A stretch of DNA of 64,000 nucleotides from Marinobacter sp. GTDB taxonomy: Bacteria; Pseudomonadota; Gammaproteobacteria; Pseudomonadales; Oleiphilaceae. Below are positions 11,358-19,864 of this stretch, in pieces. The notes under the pieces are model-generated. The model ran no database searches. It saw nothing but the letters and a program-made list of their open reading frames with translations, and was not told where the DNA came from. The stretch lies in NCBI GenBank assembly GCA_018066865.1, contig JAGPVT010000184.1, positions 1 to 64,000 of the forward strand, in the 5' to 3' direction. Both the position numbers and the translations under genes were made by a program. Positions within the stretch are counted from its first letter, which is position 1. The number at the start of each line of letters is the position of its first letter.

Positions 11358-12128
11358 TCAAAACTTGGGAGCCAGGAACTGTTTCATGCGTTCCGAGTCC
11401 GGATGGTCAAACACCTTCTCGGGTGTTCCCTGTTCCTCGATAACGCCTTGATGCAAAAACAGCACCTGGGTCGACACATCCTTTGCGAACGCCATTTCGT
11501 GGGTTACCACGATCATGGTGCGGCCTTCCTCAGCCAGGCTTTGCATAACCTTCAGCACTTCTCCGACCAGTTCCGGATCCAGCGCCGAGGTCGGCTCATC
11601 AAACAGCATTACCTCCGGCTCCATGGCCAGTGCCCGTGCAATGGCCGCCCGCTGCTGCTGGCCGCCAGACATCTGCGCCGGATAATAATCCTTGCGCTCA
11701 TAGATGCCGACTTTGTTCAGGTAAGCTTCGGCGCGCTCAATGGCTTCTTTTTTGGGAACCTTGAGAACGTTGATGGGCGCTTCGGTAATGTTTTCCAGCA
11801 CCGTCATGTGTGACCAGAGGTTAAAGCTCTGGAACACCATGGAAAGCTTGGCGCGAATGAGCTCTACCTGCTTGTTGTCTGCGGGAATCCGGTCACCCTT
11901 GCGGTTGTTGGTAAACCGTATGGGGTCGCCGTGCACAATAATATCGCCCGAGGTGGGTGTTTCCAGCAGGTTGATGCAACGCAGGAAGGTACTTTTTCCG
12001 GAACCGGAACTGCCAATCAGTGAAATCACATCGCCTTTTTTTGTCTCCAGCGAGATACCTTTGAGTACTTCAAGCTGGGCAAAGGTTTTGTATATGTCCC
12101 TGCAGATCAAAGGCGCTTGGTCCGCCAT
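11358..12128 (-). CDS. aotP: arginine/ornithine ABC transporter ATPase (AotP-like)
   Basis: A 256-residue HisP/ArtP-type ATPase. It has Walker [10 protein letters not shown] (residues 39-47), signature MSGGQQQR, and Walker [15 protein letters not shown]. It is the first gene of the leftward operon aotP-aotJ-aotQ-aotM-astE, whose promoter should lie in 12129-12283. Confidence 0.92.
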   Translation of the reverse strand: MADQAPLICRDIYKTFAQLEVLKGISLETKKGDVISLIGSSGSGKSTFLRCINLLETPTSGDIIVHGDPIRFTNNRKGDRIPADNKQVELIRAKLSMVFQSFNLWSHMTVLENITEAPINVLKVPKKEAIERAEAYLNKVGIYERKDYYPAQMSGGQQQRAAIARALAMEPEVMLFDEPTSALDPELVGEVLKVMQSLAEEGRTMIVVTHEMAFAKDVSTQVLFLHQGVIEEQGTPEKVFDHPDSERMKQFLAPKF

Positions 12129-12264
12129 GCGTGGCTCCTGAAGCTGTCATTCAAAGGCGATTGTTTTACGGACTGTAGCGCTGGAAATCAATACCTTGTG
12201 CACACAGTTTAACGGTTTTTCAGCGACAATTTCCGCAGCTTATTGTGGCGCAATGAGTGTTCAA

Positions 12265-12280
12265 TGCAAGCATTTTGCCG
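12265..12280 (-). promoter_or_regulatory. weak sigma-54-like -24/-12 element upstream of aotP
   Basis: Read on the minus strand the bases are CGGCAA-AATGC-TTGCA. The GG and GC have the required 10-base spacing and the -12 half is perfect, but the -24 half has two mismatches to TGGCAC. It is about 140 bases upstream of aotP and abuts the end of gntR. A low-confidence candidate. Confidence 0.3.
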
Positions 12281-12283
12281 GTT

Positions 12284-13042
12284 TCAATCCTGGGCGTTTT
12301 GATGGCTAACCGCAGCCTCCTGCTCAACCGGAACACGGATCAACGTGCTGCCTTCCAGTTCCAGGTCTCGCATGGACTTGCTGACGAAGCGCACGTGGGC
12401 CATGGCCAGTTTTTGTGCGCTGGCTGGCCTTCCGGAAATAATGGCGTCGTATAGCTGGCGATGCTGAAGCACAATTTTCTTGCGCATTTCGGCGCGCGGA
12501 TTGAGATTGGCGACCGATGCCTGCACGGTCATAAGCATCATGTTTTTGAGGCTGTTCAGCACATGAACCAGAATCGGGTTGTGGGAGGCCTCCACAATCG
12601 CCTGATGAAAACCGTGATCCGGGCGGGCATTGCTCAGAGGGTCTGTTTCTTCCAGCGCGCGGAAGGCTTTGGTTATCCGGTGGCGGTCAAGGCTGGTCGC
12701 TCGCTGCGCGGCCAAGCAGGCTGCCTGCCCCTCGAGCTGCTCTCGAACTTCCAGCAAATCGTAAAGCGTTCGCGGATGACCTTCGAAAAGGTGCATCAGG
12801 GGACCTTGCTCACGGAGATCACCAGACCCGGGTACCATTGTGGAAACAAAGGAGCCTTTGCCGTGGCGGGTTTCGATTACACCACGCCCCTGCAGTTCGT
12901 GGAGCGCTTCACGGATAACCGATCGCGATACCCGCAGGCGCGCTGCAAGTTGCCGTTCTGAAGGTATTTTTTGTTCCGGCGCCAGCCCCCCGTCGAGGAT
13001 CAGCCTTTCCAGCCGGTAGGAGATTTCCTGTGAAATAGCCAT
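12284..13042 (-). CDS. GntR-family (FadR subfamily) repressor of the glc/TRAP locus
   Basis: A 252-residue regulator with an N-terminal winged helix (KIPSERQLAARLRVSRSVIREAL) and a C-terminal FCD ligand domain. It resembles GlcC/LldR-type sensors of glycolate or lactate. I chose ATG 13042 (MAISQEISYRLERLIL). Upstream starts would translate through the operator at 13061-13078. It is divergent from the TRAP/glc operon, and two identical operators lie in the gap. It probably represses (or, like GlcC, activates) glycolate/2-hydroxyacid genes. Confidence 0.87.
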   Translation of the reverse strand: MAISQEISYRLERLILDGGLAPEQKIPSERQLAARLRVSRSVIREALHELQGRGVIETRHGKGSFVSTMVPGSGDLREQGPLMHLFEGHPRTLYDLLEVREQLEGQAACLAAQRATSLDRHRITKAFRALEETDPLSNARPDHGFHQAIVEASHNPILVHVLNSLKNMMLMTVQASVANLNPRAEMRKKIVLQHRQLYDAIISGRPASAQKLAMAHVRFVSKSMRDLELEGSTLIRVPVEQEAAVSHQNAQD

Positions 13043-13060
13043 TTTGTTGCCTGTGCGATC

Positions 13061-13078
13061 ACTGGTCTGACCAGTGCC
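13061..13078. promoter_or_regulatory. GntR operator, copy 1
   Basis: ACTGGTCTGACCAGTGCC contains the perfect palindrome ACTGGTC-T-GACCAGT. Its core, TGGT-N3-ACCA, is the known FadR-subfamily half-site arrangement. It is 19 bases upstream of the gntR start codon, fitting autoregulation. Confidence 0.8.
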
Positions 13079-13177
13079 TGTTGTCATTATTGTTATTAGG
13101 CCTACGCTTCCAATTGCATGCAAGCCCTCTGAATATGGCTGGTCCGGAGGGGTTCGTCCATTTTTACAAATTCAAAA

Positions 13178-13195
13178 ACTGGTCTGACCAGTGCC
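13178..13195. promoter_or_regulatory. GntR operator, copy 2
   Basis: This is an exact repeat of the same 18 bases, 117 bases from copy 1 and 118 bases before the dctP start. Two identical 15-base palindromes in a 270-base divergent gap suggest cooperative binding or separate control of the two promoters. Confidence 0.8.
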
Positions 13196-13312
13196 CTCTT
13201 TGCTGGACTAAACAGGTGTCGCCTACGAGTATTCTTTTGGGTGCCGGGTATTATGCTGGTGCCACTCTGACTTTTATAAAAGCATAACAACAATTTCAGC
13301 GGAGATGTCTCA

Positions 13313-14449
13313 ATGAAATCGAGCAAGACCATTACAAATAATTGCGGAGCCGGTGCGGTTTCGCAGCGTAGACGTTTTCTCAAAATCGCAGCCCTTGGTG
13401 CAGCCTTCGCTGGCGCGTTGATGATGGGTGCTGGCCAGGCTTATGCTGCAACAACCTGGAAGATTCAGTCGGTCTGGGATGCCGGTACTGTCGGTTATGA
13501 TCTGTTTGAAGAATGGTGCGAGAGCATCGAGGAAAAAAGCGGCGGAGAGCTTATTTTTAAACCCTTCCCCGCCAAAGCCGTTGCAGCGGATAACAACGCG
13601 CTGTTTGAGGCTGTGCGCAATGGCGTATTGCAGGGCATGAATCCGTTCACTCTTTACTGGTCTGGAAAAATCCCGGCATCGGTCTTTCTGTCCTCTTATC
13701 CTGCGGGTCCGGATCAGCCGCACCAGTGGGACACCATGTTCTACTCTCTGGGAATGTTGGAGAAGACTCGCGAAATCTATAAAAAATTCGGCCTGTTTTA
13801 CGTTGGACCGATCCAGCACGATTCCAACATCATTCACTCCAAAAAGCCGGTTAACAGCCTGGCCGACCTTAAGGGCATGAAGATTCGCGTGCCGGGTGGG
13901 ATGGTTGCGGAAGTGTTCCAGCAGTTCGGTGTGTCTACTGTCAGCTTGCCGGGCTCTGATATTTTCCCGGCTCTGGAGAAAGGCACCATTGATGCGGCGG
14001 ACTATGTTGGTCCTGCGGTGAACTACGAACTGGGCTTCTCCCAGGTTACCGACTACATCATGTTCGGCCCTCCGGGTGTTATGTCCATCTACCAGCCGGT
14101 GGACTTGATGGACCTTACCGTCAACTTGCGGAACTGGAACAATCTGGACCCGAAACTGCAGAAGCTGGTGGAGGATGAAGTCCGTAATTACTCCCAGATT
14201 CACTATCTCACTATTCAGAAGCGCAACATTGAAGCCATGAAGAAGTTCAGGGCCGATGGCGACACCGTGACCCGGCTCAGCCAGGACGACCTTGCAGAGT
14301 TCCGCCGTGCCGCGATTCCCATCTGGTACAAGTGGGCTAACAAAGACGAGGATGCACGCGCAATCTTCGACATGCAGCTTGAGTACATGATGAACGATAC
14401 CGTTGGTTATGTGACCGAAGCTGATCTTGAAGGCGTCGAAGGCAAGTAA
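13313..14449 (+). CDS. dctP: TRAP transporter solute-binding protein (DctP family)
   Basis: A 378-residue periplasmic binding protein. The N-terminus has a twin-arginine-type signal (SQRRRFLKIAALGAAFAGAL). The mature part has the TRAP signature region (LADLKGMKIRVPGGMVAEVF) and resembles the 2-oxo/2-hydroxyacid-binding group (TakP-like). Because glycolate oxidase genes follow, glycolate or lactate is the likely ligand (inference). It is the first gene of the rightward operon. Confidence 0.88.
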   Translation: MKSSKTITNNCGAGAVSQRRRFLKIAALGAAFAGALMMGAGQAYAATTWKIQSVWDAGTVGYDLFEEWCESIEEKSGGELIFKPFPAKAVAADNNALFEAVRNGVLQGMNPFTLYWSGKIPASVFLSSYPAGPDQPHQWDTMFYSLGMLEKTREIYKKFGLFYVGPIQHDSNIIHSKKPVNSLADLKGMKIRVPGGMVAEVFQQFGVSTVSLPGSDIFPALEKGTIDAADYVGPAVNYELGFSQVTDYIMFGPPGVMSIYQPVDLMDLTVNLRNWNNLDPKLQKLVEDEVRNYSQIHYLTIQKRNIEAMKKFRADGDTVTRLSQDDLAEFRRAAIPIWYKWANKDEDARAIFDMQLEYMMNDTVGYVTEADLEGVEGK

Positions 14450-14482
14450 GCCTGCGTTATCTGACAACAATAAAAGCATAGT

Positions 14483-14536
14483 AGGGAAGGGCAGGGACTG
14501 CTCCGGAAAAGAGGAGTTCCACCTTCCCTGTTTTTT
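14483..14536 (+). terminator. hairpin with U-run between dctP and dctQ
   Basis: AGGGAAGG (14483-14490) pairs with CCTTCCCT (14522-14529), with further pairing inside, and is followed by TTTTTT at 14531-14536. It looks like a Rho-independent terminator, but the operon clearly continues. It therefore probably acts as a partial terminator that keeps the binding protein in excess of the membrane subunits. Confidence 0.7.
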
Positions 14537-14554
14537 GGCTGAGGTAGTAACAAC

Positions 14555-15259
14555 ATGTCTGACCTAGAAGGCTTCGGATTTGTAATGCCGCACTGGTTGT
14601 ACTGGGGCTGGCTGGCGGTGATGCCGCTGATCATGATGGCGTGGCACAGGTGGTCTCGCGCCCGGGGCGGGGAGCCCGCAGACCCTGGCATGACGCCTGG
14701 CGAGCTGCAGGCGGAGGAAGACGACCCTTTGATTTACCTGAAGTTTGAAGGTAACTGGTTTACCCGCATGATTGACTGGACCAGTGAGATGTCGGGCGAG
14801 TTTGTGGCCTTCTGGACCGTCAATGCGGTCGTGTTCTATTTTTTCGAAGTGATCATGCGTTACCTGTTCAACCAGCCAACTGTCTGGGTGCATGAGGCCA
14901 GTTTCCTGCTGCTGGGAATGCAATACCTGCTGGCTGGTGCGTTTGCAATGCTGCATGGTGCCCACGTACGTGTAGATGTGGTTTACAACCTTTTGCCGGT
15001 GCGAGGCAGGATCGGCATGGATATTTTCACCTCAATGTTTTTCTTCGTATTTGCGCTGGTACTGATGACTACGTCCTGGACCTTTTTCGAGAACTCCTAC
15101 TCCATGAGTGAAACCACAGTTGAGACCTGGGGGATTCAGTACTGGCCGGTTAAAGGCATGATGATGCTCGGCTCTACCCTGCTGCTGCTCGCGGGCATAT
15201 CCAAGCTTATCAAGGATATTGTTCTGTTTATCCGCCTCGGACAGGAGCGTGTCGCATGA
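14555..15259 (+). CDS. dctQ: TRAP transporter small permease (DctQ)
   Basis: A 234-residue membrane protein longer than many DctQ subunits because of an N-terminal helix and linker (about residues 1-75). The four-helix DctQ core follows, with the family segment FNQPTVWVHEASFLLLGMQY. It forms the TRAP membrane complex with the large subunit, whose start overlaps its stop by 4 bases (ATGA). Confidence 0.85.
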   Translation: MSDLEGFGFVMPHWLYWGWLAVMPLIMMAWHRWSRARGGEPADPGMTPGELQAEEDDPLIYLKFEGNWFTRMIDWTSEMSGEFVAFWTVNAVVFYFFEVIMRYLFNQPTVWVHEASFLLLGMQYLLAGAFAMLHGAHVRVDVVYNLLPVRGRIGMDIFTSMFFFVFALVLMTTSWTFFENSYSMSETTVETWGIQYWPVKGMMMLGSTLLLLAGISKLIKDIVLFIRLGQERVA

Positions 15260-16791
15260 GCACCAGCCCAACGATTGCTTCAGGCCCAAATCTGTCGGGT
15301 AAGCTTGGCACCTGGCTGATGATTCTGGCCACCGTAGGATTCGGTTTGATCATCTGCGTCGAGATGATCAACATCCTGTTCTACGATCCGTTCAGCGATG
15401 AGGAATTCCTCTTCAAGTTTGCAGGCAGCCTTGCCAGTGTCGAAATCGGCCCACTGACATACCTGATGTTTGGCTCGCTTTTCGTGGCTCTGATGATGGG
15501 CTTGCCGCTGGCCTTCGTGACGGGCGGCCTCGGGGTTCTGTTCGTCTATCTGGTGGGTGACGCGATGATGTTGAACATCGTACCCAGCCGAATCTTCCCG
15601 ATGATGACCAACTCCGATCTGGCCGCGATTCCCCTGTTTATTTTCATGGCGTCCATGCTGGAACGTGCCGGCCTGATCGAGGAAATGTTCAGCGTGGTCT
15701 ACAAATGGATGGGCGGGCTTAGCGGCGGTCTGGCAACGGCAACCATACTGGCCTCCACTCTTCTGGCTGCTATGGTCGGGGTGATCGGTGCTGCGGTTGT
15801 AACCATGGGCATCATTGCATTGCCTGCGATGCTTAAACGTGGTTACGATCACAAAATCGCTATTGGTTCGATTATGGCCGGCGGTACGCTGGGCATTCTT
15901 ATTCCGCCCTCTATCCTTGCCATTTTGTATGCGGTGGTGGCCCAGCAATCCGTGGGCGAGCTTTATCTGGGTTCTGTGATACCCGGGTTGATGCTTTCGA
16001 GCTTGTATATTGCGTATGTTCTGATTCGTAGCTGGTTAAATCCGAGCCTGGGGCCACCGGTACCGGAAGACGAGCGTATCTCCCTGCGTGAAAAACTGGC
16101 GCTTCTCAAGGGCCTTATTGCGCCGCTGATTCTGGTTGGCCTGGTTCTTGGCTTACTGTTCGGCGGTATCGCAACACCGGTTGAGGCTGCGGGTATCGGG
16201 TCGTTCGGTGCCATTGTGGTCGCTATGATGCACGGCAAGTTCAGCATCGGTGGCCTGCGTGAGGCCTCGATAACCACGGCCAAAGCCTCCGCTATGGTGT
16301 TGTGGATCATGTTCGGGGCTTCCGTGTTTGTAGGCTTCTACATTCTCCAGGGTGGCCAGCAGTTCGTAACAGACGCCATTCTGAGTACGGGCATGTCCTC
16401 CTACGGCATTCTGTTTCTGCTGATGGGGCTGCTGATAGTGCTGGGCATGTTCCTGGATTGGGTTGGTATTCTCCTTTTGGCTGTTCCAATCTTTATCCCG
16501 ATCGTGAAGGCGCTGACGTTTGAGGGTCTTTTCGGCTTGCCGCCGGTAGATGGGGATGATGTAGTGCTCTGGTTCGGGGTGCTGTATCTGGTCAACATGC
16601 AGATGTCATTCCTCAGTCCACCCTTTGGCTATGCACTGTTTTACATACGTGGCGTGTGCCCGCCGGAAATATCCATGGGCACTATTTTCAAATCTTCTCT
16701 GGTGTTCCTCGCCATTCAGGCCCTCGGTCTGATGGTCTGCATCGCTATTCCGGGTGTTGTGACGTGGTTGCCGGGGTTGGTTTACGGCTGA
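15256..16791 (+). CDS. dctM: TRAP transporter large permease (DctM)
   Basis: A 511-residue polytopic DctM subunit, the sodium-coupled transport channel. Typical family segments include GLPLAFVTGGLGVLFVYLVG, GTLGILIPPSI and FLDWVGILLLAVPIFIPI. It overlaps dctQ and is followed within 21 bases by glcG, so uptake and oxidation genes form one operon. Confidence 0.92.
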   Translation: MSTSPTIASGPNLSGKLGTWLMILATVGFGLIICVEMINILFYDPFSDEEFLFKFAGSLASVEIGPLTYLMFGSLFVALMMGLPLAFVTGGLGVLFVYLVGDAMMLNIVPSRIFPMMTNSDLAAIPLFIFMASMLERAGLIEEMFSVVYKWMGGLSGGLATATILASTLLAAMVGVIGAAVVTMGIIALPAMLKRGYDHKIAIGSIMAGGTLGILIPPSILAILYAVVAQQSVGELYLGSVIPGLMLSSLYIAYVLIRSWLNPSLGPPVPEDERISLREKLALLKGLIAPLILVGLVLGLLFGGIATPVEAAGIGSFGAIVVAMMHGKFSIGGLREASITTAKASAMVLWIMFGASVFVGFYILQGGQQFVTDAILSTGMSSYGILFLLMGLLIVLGMFLDWVGILLLAVPIFIPIVKALTFEGLFGLPPVDGDDVVLWFGVLYLVNMQMSFLSPPFGYALFYIRGVCPPEISMGTIFKSSLVFLAIQALGLMVCIAIPGVVTWLPGLVYG

Positions 16792-16812
16792 TTTTTTTTG
16801 GAGATGAAGAAT

Positions 16813-17238
16813 ATGTTAACGATTAAAAGACTGGATCTGTCCGAGGCTCGGCTGCTGATTGCAGGAGCGGCTGAAAAGGCCCGGGAAATTGGCGTACCCA
16901 TGTGCATTGCCATTGTGGACGAGTCCGGCAACCTGATCGCCTTCGAGCGTATGGATGGGGGCAAAATCACAAGCGTTACGATTGCCCAGGACAAAGCGTT
17001 CACGGCGGCAGCTGCAAAGAAAGCCACGCACGATTACAACGCCGTCAACGTTCCGGGCAGTCTGGCCTTTGGTATTCACACCGAAGTGGGTGGGCGGTTG
17101 AGCTCGGTGGGCGGTGGCTTGCCGGTGATTATCGACGGTGAGGTGGTCGGCGGCATCGGGCTGAGTTCCGGCACGCCGCAACAGGATATGGATTGCGCCC
17201 AGGCGGGGATCGACTACTTCGAAACCCAGCGTGGCTGA
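16813..17238 (+). CDS. glcG: GlcG/HbpS heme-degrading-like domain protein
   Basis: A 141-residue GlcG family protein (MCIAIVDESGNLIAFERMDG, then GGLPVIIDGEVVGGIGLSSG). I start it at ATG 16813, where GGAG sits 9 bases upstream; an upstream TTG at 16798 is possible. The family is found in glycolate (glc) and propanediol operons, but its reaction is not established. Here it lies between TRAP transporter and glcD, supporting an accessory role in 2-hydroxyacid use. Confidence 0.85.
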   Translation: MLTIKRLDLSEARLLIAGAAEKAREIGVPMCIAIVDESGNLIAFERMDGGKITSVTIAQDKAFTAAAAKKATHDYNAVNVPGSLAFGIHTEVGGRLSSVGGGLPVIIDGEVVGGIGLSSGTPQQDMDCAQAGIDYFETQRG

Positions 17239-17262
17239 GACAGGTGGGTTGAGGCAGATCTT

Positions 17263-18738
17263 ATGACTACCAAAACGAAAATCAGCAAAGTGGAGTTGGC
17301 TGAACAGCTCCGGACGTTTGTTGATGCGGACTTCGTTATCACCGATGACGAGACCATGAAGCCCTACGAATGCGACGGCATGTCAATGTACTGCGAAATG
17401 CCGTTGCTGGTGGTGCTGCCTGAAACCGTAACTCAGGTGCAGCGGATTATGCGCATCTGCCATGAGTATGGGGTTCCGGTCGTTGCCCGGGGGGCGGGAA
17501 CGGGCCTCAGCGCCGGTGCCATGCCGAATAAAGAAGGCGTGGTGCTCTCGTTGGCCAAGTTCAACCGCATTCTGCACATCGACCCGCTGGCACGAACGGC
17601 GAGCCTGCAGCCGGGTGTTCGCAACCTTGCCATCAGCGAAGAGGCGGCTCAATACGGCCTCTATTACGGCCCGGATCCTTCGTCGCAGATTGCCTGCACC
17701 ATTGGTGGCAACGTGGCGGAAAACTCGGGGGGTGTGCACTGCCTGAAATATGGGCTGACGGTGCACAACATTCTCAGCGTGGAGATGGTGACCGCTGAGG
17801 GCGATGTGGTGACAGTCGGAAACGATGGGCTGGACAGCTGTGGTATGGACCTTCTTGCCCTTCTGACCGGGTCGGAAGGCCTGCTGGGAATAGTGACGGA
17901 AGTGAAGATAAAACTTCTGCCCACGCCTGAAGTCGCGCAGGTGGTGATGGCTGGCTTCGACAGCGTACAGAAGGCTGGTGATGCGGTAGGCGGCATTATT
18001 TCCCATGGCATTATTCCCGCCGGGCTGGAGATGATGGACGGCCACGCCATTGTGGCTGCTGATGACTTTGCCGGCGCCGGTTACCCCCGTGAAGCCAAAG
18101 CGCTGCTTCTTTGCGAAGTGGACGGCACCGAAGAGGAAGTGCACGAGCACATCGCCGAGGCTGAGGCGGTTTTCCGCAAGCTCGGTGCCACCTCGGTTCG
18201 CACTTCACAAAGTGAACAGGAGAGGGCATTGCTCTGGCTGGGCCGGAAATCCGCGTTCCCGGCGGTTGGCCGCATTTCTCCGGATTATTACTGCATGGAC
18301 GGCACGATTCCCCGCCGTCATATCGCTCACGTACTGACAGAGATGCAGAAACTGTCTGAAGAATTTGGCCTGCGCGTGGCCAACGTGTTTCATGCCGGCG
18401 ATGGCAACCTGCACCCGCTGATCCTTTTTGATGCAAACGTACCCGGGGAATTCGAGCGTACAGAAGCCTTTGGGGCCAGCATCCTGAAAATGTGCGTGGA
18501 GGTCGGGGGCTGCATTACCGGTGAGCACGGTGTGGGCGTGGAGAAGGTTCGCCAGATGGCGATTCAGTTCAACGATCAGGAGCTGCAGCAGTTTCACGAT
18601 GTGAAGGCGGCCTTCGATCCAACGGGCATTCTCAACCCTGGTAAAGGCGTACCCGCCCTGAAATTCTGTCAGGAATACCGTTCGCTCGAATACAAACAAC
18701 ACAAGCATGAACACACGGAAGCCGCACAACATGGGTGA
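17263..18738 (+). CDS. glcD: glycolate oxidase FAD subunit GlcD
   Basis: A 491-residue FAD-linked oxidase, close to the E. coli GlcD length. It has the PCMH FAD-binding core (VVARGAGTGLSAGA, and IGGNVAENSGGVHCLKYGL) and the C-terminal FAD-oxidase domain ending NPGKGVP. With GlcE and GlcF it oxidises glycolate (or D-lactate) to glyoxylate (pyruvate) at the inner membrane. Glyoxylate is also the expected end product of the purine pathway coded later in this window. Confidence 0.95.
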   Translation: MTTKTKISKVELAEQLRTFVDADFVITDDETMKPYECDGMSMYCEMPLLVVLPETVTQVQRIMRICHEYGVPVVARGAGTGLSAGAMPNKEGVVLSLAKFNRILHIDPLARTASLQPGVRNLAISEEAAQYGLYYGPDPSSQIACTIGGNVAENSGGVHCLKYGLTVHNILSVEMVTAEGDVVTVGNDGLDSCGMDLLALLTGSEGLLGIVTEVKIKLLPTPEVAQVVMAGFDSVQKAGDAVGGIISHGIIPAGLEMMDGHAIVAADDFAGAGYPREAKALLLCEVDGTEEEVHEHIAEAEAVFRKLGATSVRTSQSEQERALLWLGRKSAFPAVGRISPDYYCMDGTIPRRHIAHVLTEMQKLSEEFGLRVANVFHAGDGNLHPLILFDANVPGEFERTEAFGASILKMCVEVGGCITGEHGVGVEKVRQMAIQFNDQELQQFHDVKAAFDPTGILNPGKGVPALKFCQEYRSLEYKQHKHEHTEAAQHG

Positions 18739-19798
18739 TATCTCGCAACAACTGCAGGAGCAAGTGCTCCAGGCCCGCTCGGGCGGGGAGAAACTCAACA
18801 TTGTCGGTGGTGGCACCAAAGCCTTTATGGGCCGAGAGTCCAGCCCGGATGCCGGCATTCTCGACGTGGGCGGGCACACCGGGATTGTGGATTATCACCC
18901 CGTTGAGCTGGTAATGACGGTTCGCGCAGGAACGCCTCTGAGTGACATTGAAGCCGCGCTTGCCGAACAGGGCCAGGCTCTGCACTTTGAACCTCCTCAC
19001 TTTGGCCCTGAATCGACTATTGGCGGCACGCTGGCCTGCAACCTCTCTGGGCCCGGCAGGCCCTGGGCCGGATCGGTGCGCGATCAGGTGCTGGGCATAC
19101 GTCTGCTAAACGGTAAAGGTGAGCACCTTCGGTTTGGCGGTGAAGTGATGAAAAACGTAGCCGGTTACGATGTTTCCCGGCTTCAGGCGGGAGCCCTGGG
19201 CACGCTGGGGCTTATCACTGAAGTCAGCCTGAAAGTGATGCCCAGCCCGGCTGCCAGCCTGACTCTGGTGCAGGACATGGCAATGGACGAAGTGCTGCAC
19301 TGCATGAACAGCCGTGCCGCAGAGCCCAAACCCATCACCGCCGCCTGCTGGGTCGACGGCAAGGTTTACCTTCGCCTCTCCGGTGCCAAATCGGCGGTAG
19401 AAGCAACCGCGGAAAAATGGAGCGGTGACGTCATGGAAAACGGCCAGGCTTTCTGGCGCTCTGTGCAAGACATGCAGCACGAATTCTTTACCGGCAACGA
19501 TTCACCACTTTGGCGCTTCTCCGTGGGATCCACGGCTGCTAATCCCGCGATAGAAGGCAAATGGTTCATCGACTGGGCCGGCTCCCAGCGCTGGTTCCGG
19601 GGTGCGGGAGAGCTTAGCGATATGGAGCCTCTGGCACGCACCGCTGGTGGACAGGTAAGCCTGTTCCGGGGTGGCGATCGCAGCGGGGAGGTGATGCACA
19701 GTCAACCCAATGCGCTTAAAACGATCCAGTGTCGGGTGAAAAACTCGTTTGATCCAGATGGGATCTTCAACCCGGGCCGACTGTATAGCTGGTTGTAG
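18731..19798 (+). CDS. glcE: glycolate oxidase FAD-binding subunit GlcE
   Basis: A 355-residue protein matching GlcE, with segments VRAGTPLSDIEAALAEQGQ, WAGSVRDQVLGIRLLNGKG and FGGEVMKNVAGYDVSRL. I prefer ATG 18731, with GGAAG 9 bases upstream and overlapping the glcD stop by 8 bases. ATG 18707 is the alternative. It is the second flavin subunit of the glycolate oxidase complex. Confidence 0.93.
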   Translation: MGDISQQLQEQVLQARSGGEKLNIVGGGTKAFMGRESSPDAGILDVGGHTGIVDYHPVELVMTVRAGTPLSDIEAALAEQGQALHFEPPHFGPESTIGGTLACNLSGPGRPWAGSVRDQVLGIRLLNGKGEHLRFGGEVMKNVAGYDVSRLQAGALGTLGLITEVSLKVMPSPAASLTLVQDMAMDEVLHCMNSRAAEPKPITAACWVDGKVYLRLSGAKSAVEATAEKWSGDVMENGQAFWRSVQDMQHEFFTGNDSPLWRFSVGSTAANPAIEGKWFIDWAGSQRWFRGAGELSDMEPLARTAGGQVSLFRGGDRSGEVMHSQPNALKTIQCRVKNSFDPDGIFNPGRLYSWL

Positions 19799-19864
19799 AT
19801 CTACCAAGGCCGGACAAGCGGCTCGGTCGCTAAAACACCGAATGAGAGTCTAAGCAGGTAAAAC

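Noticed and set aside
10490-11443. 317-codon plus-strand open frame opposite aotJ
   Set aside because: Shadow of the aotJ gene; composition is antisense-like and no motif is visible.
13310-14479. 389-codon minus-strand open frame opposite dctP
   Set aside because: It is the mirror of a well-supported TRAP binding-protein gene and shows no family features.
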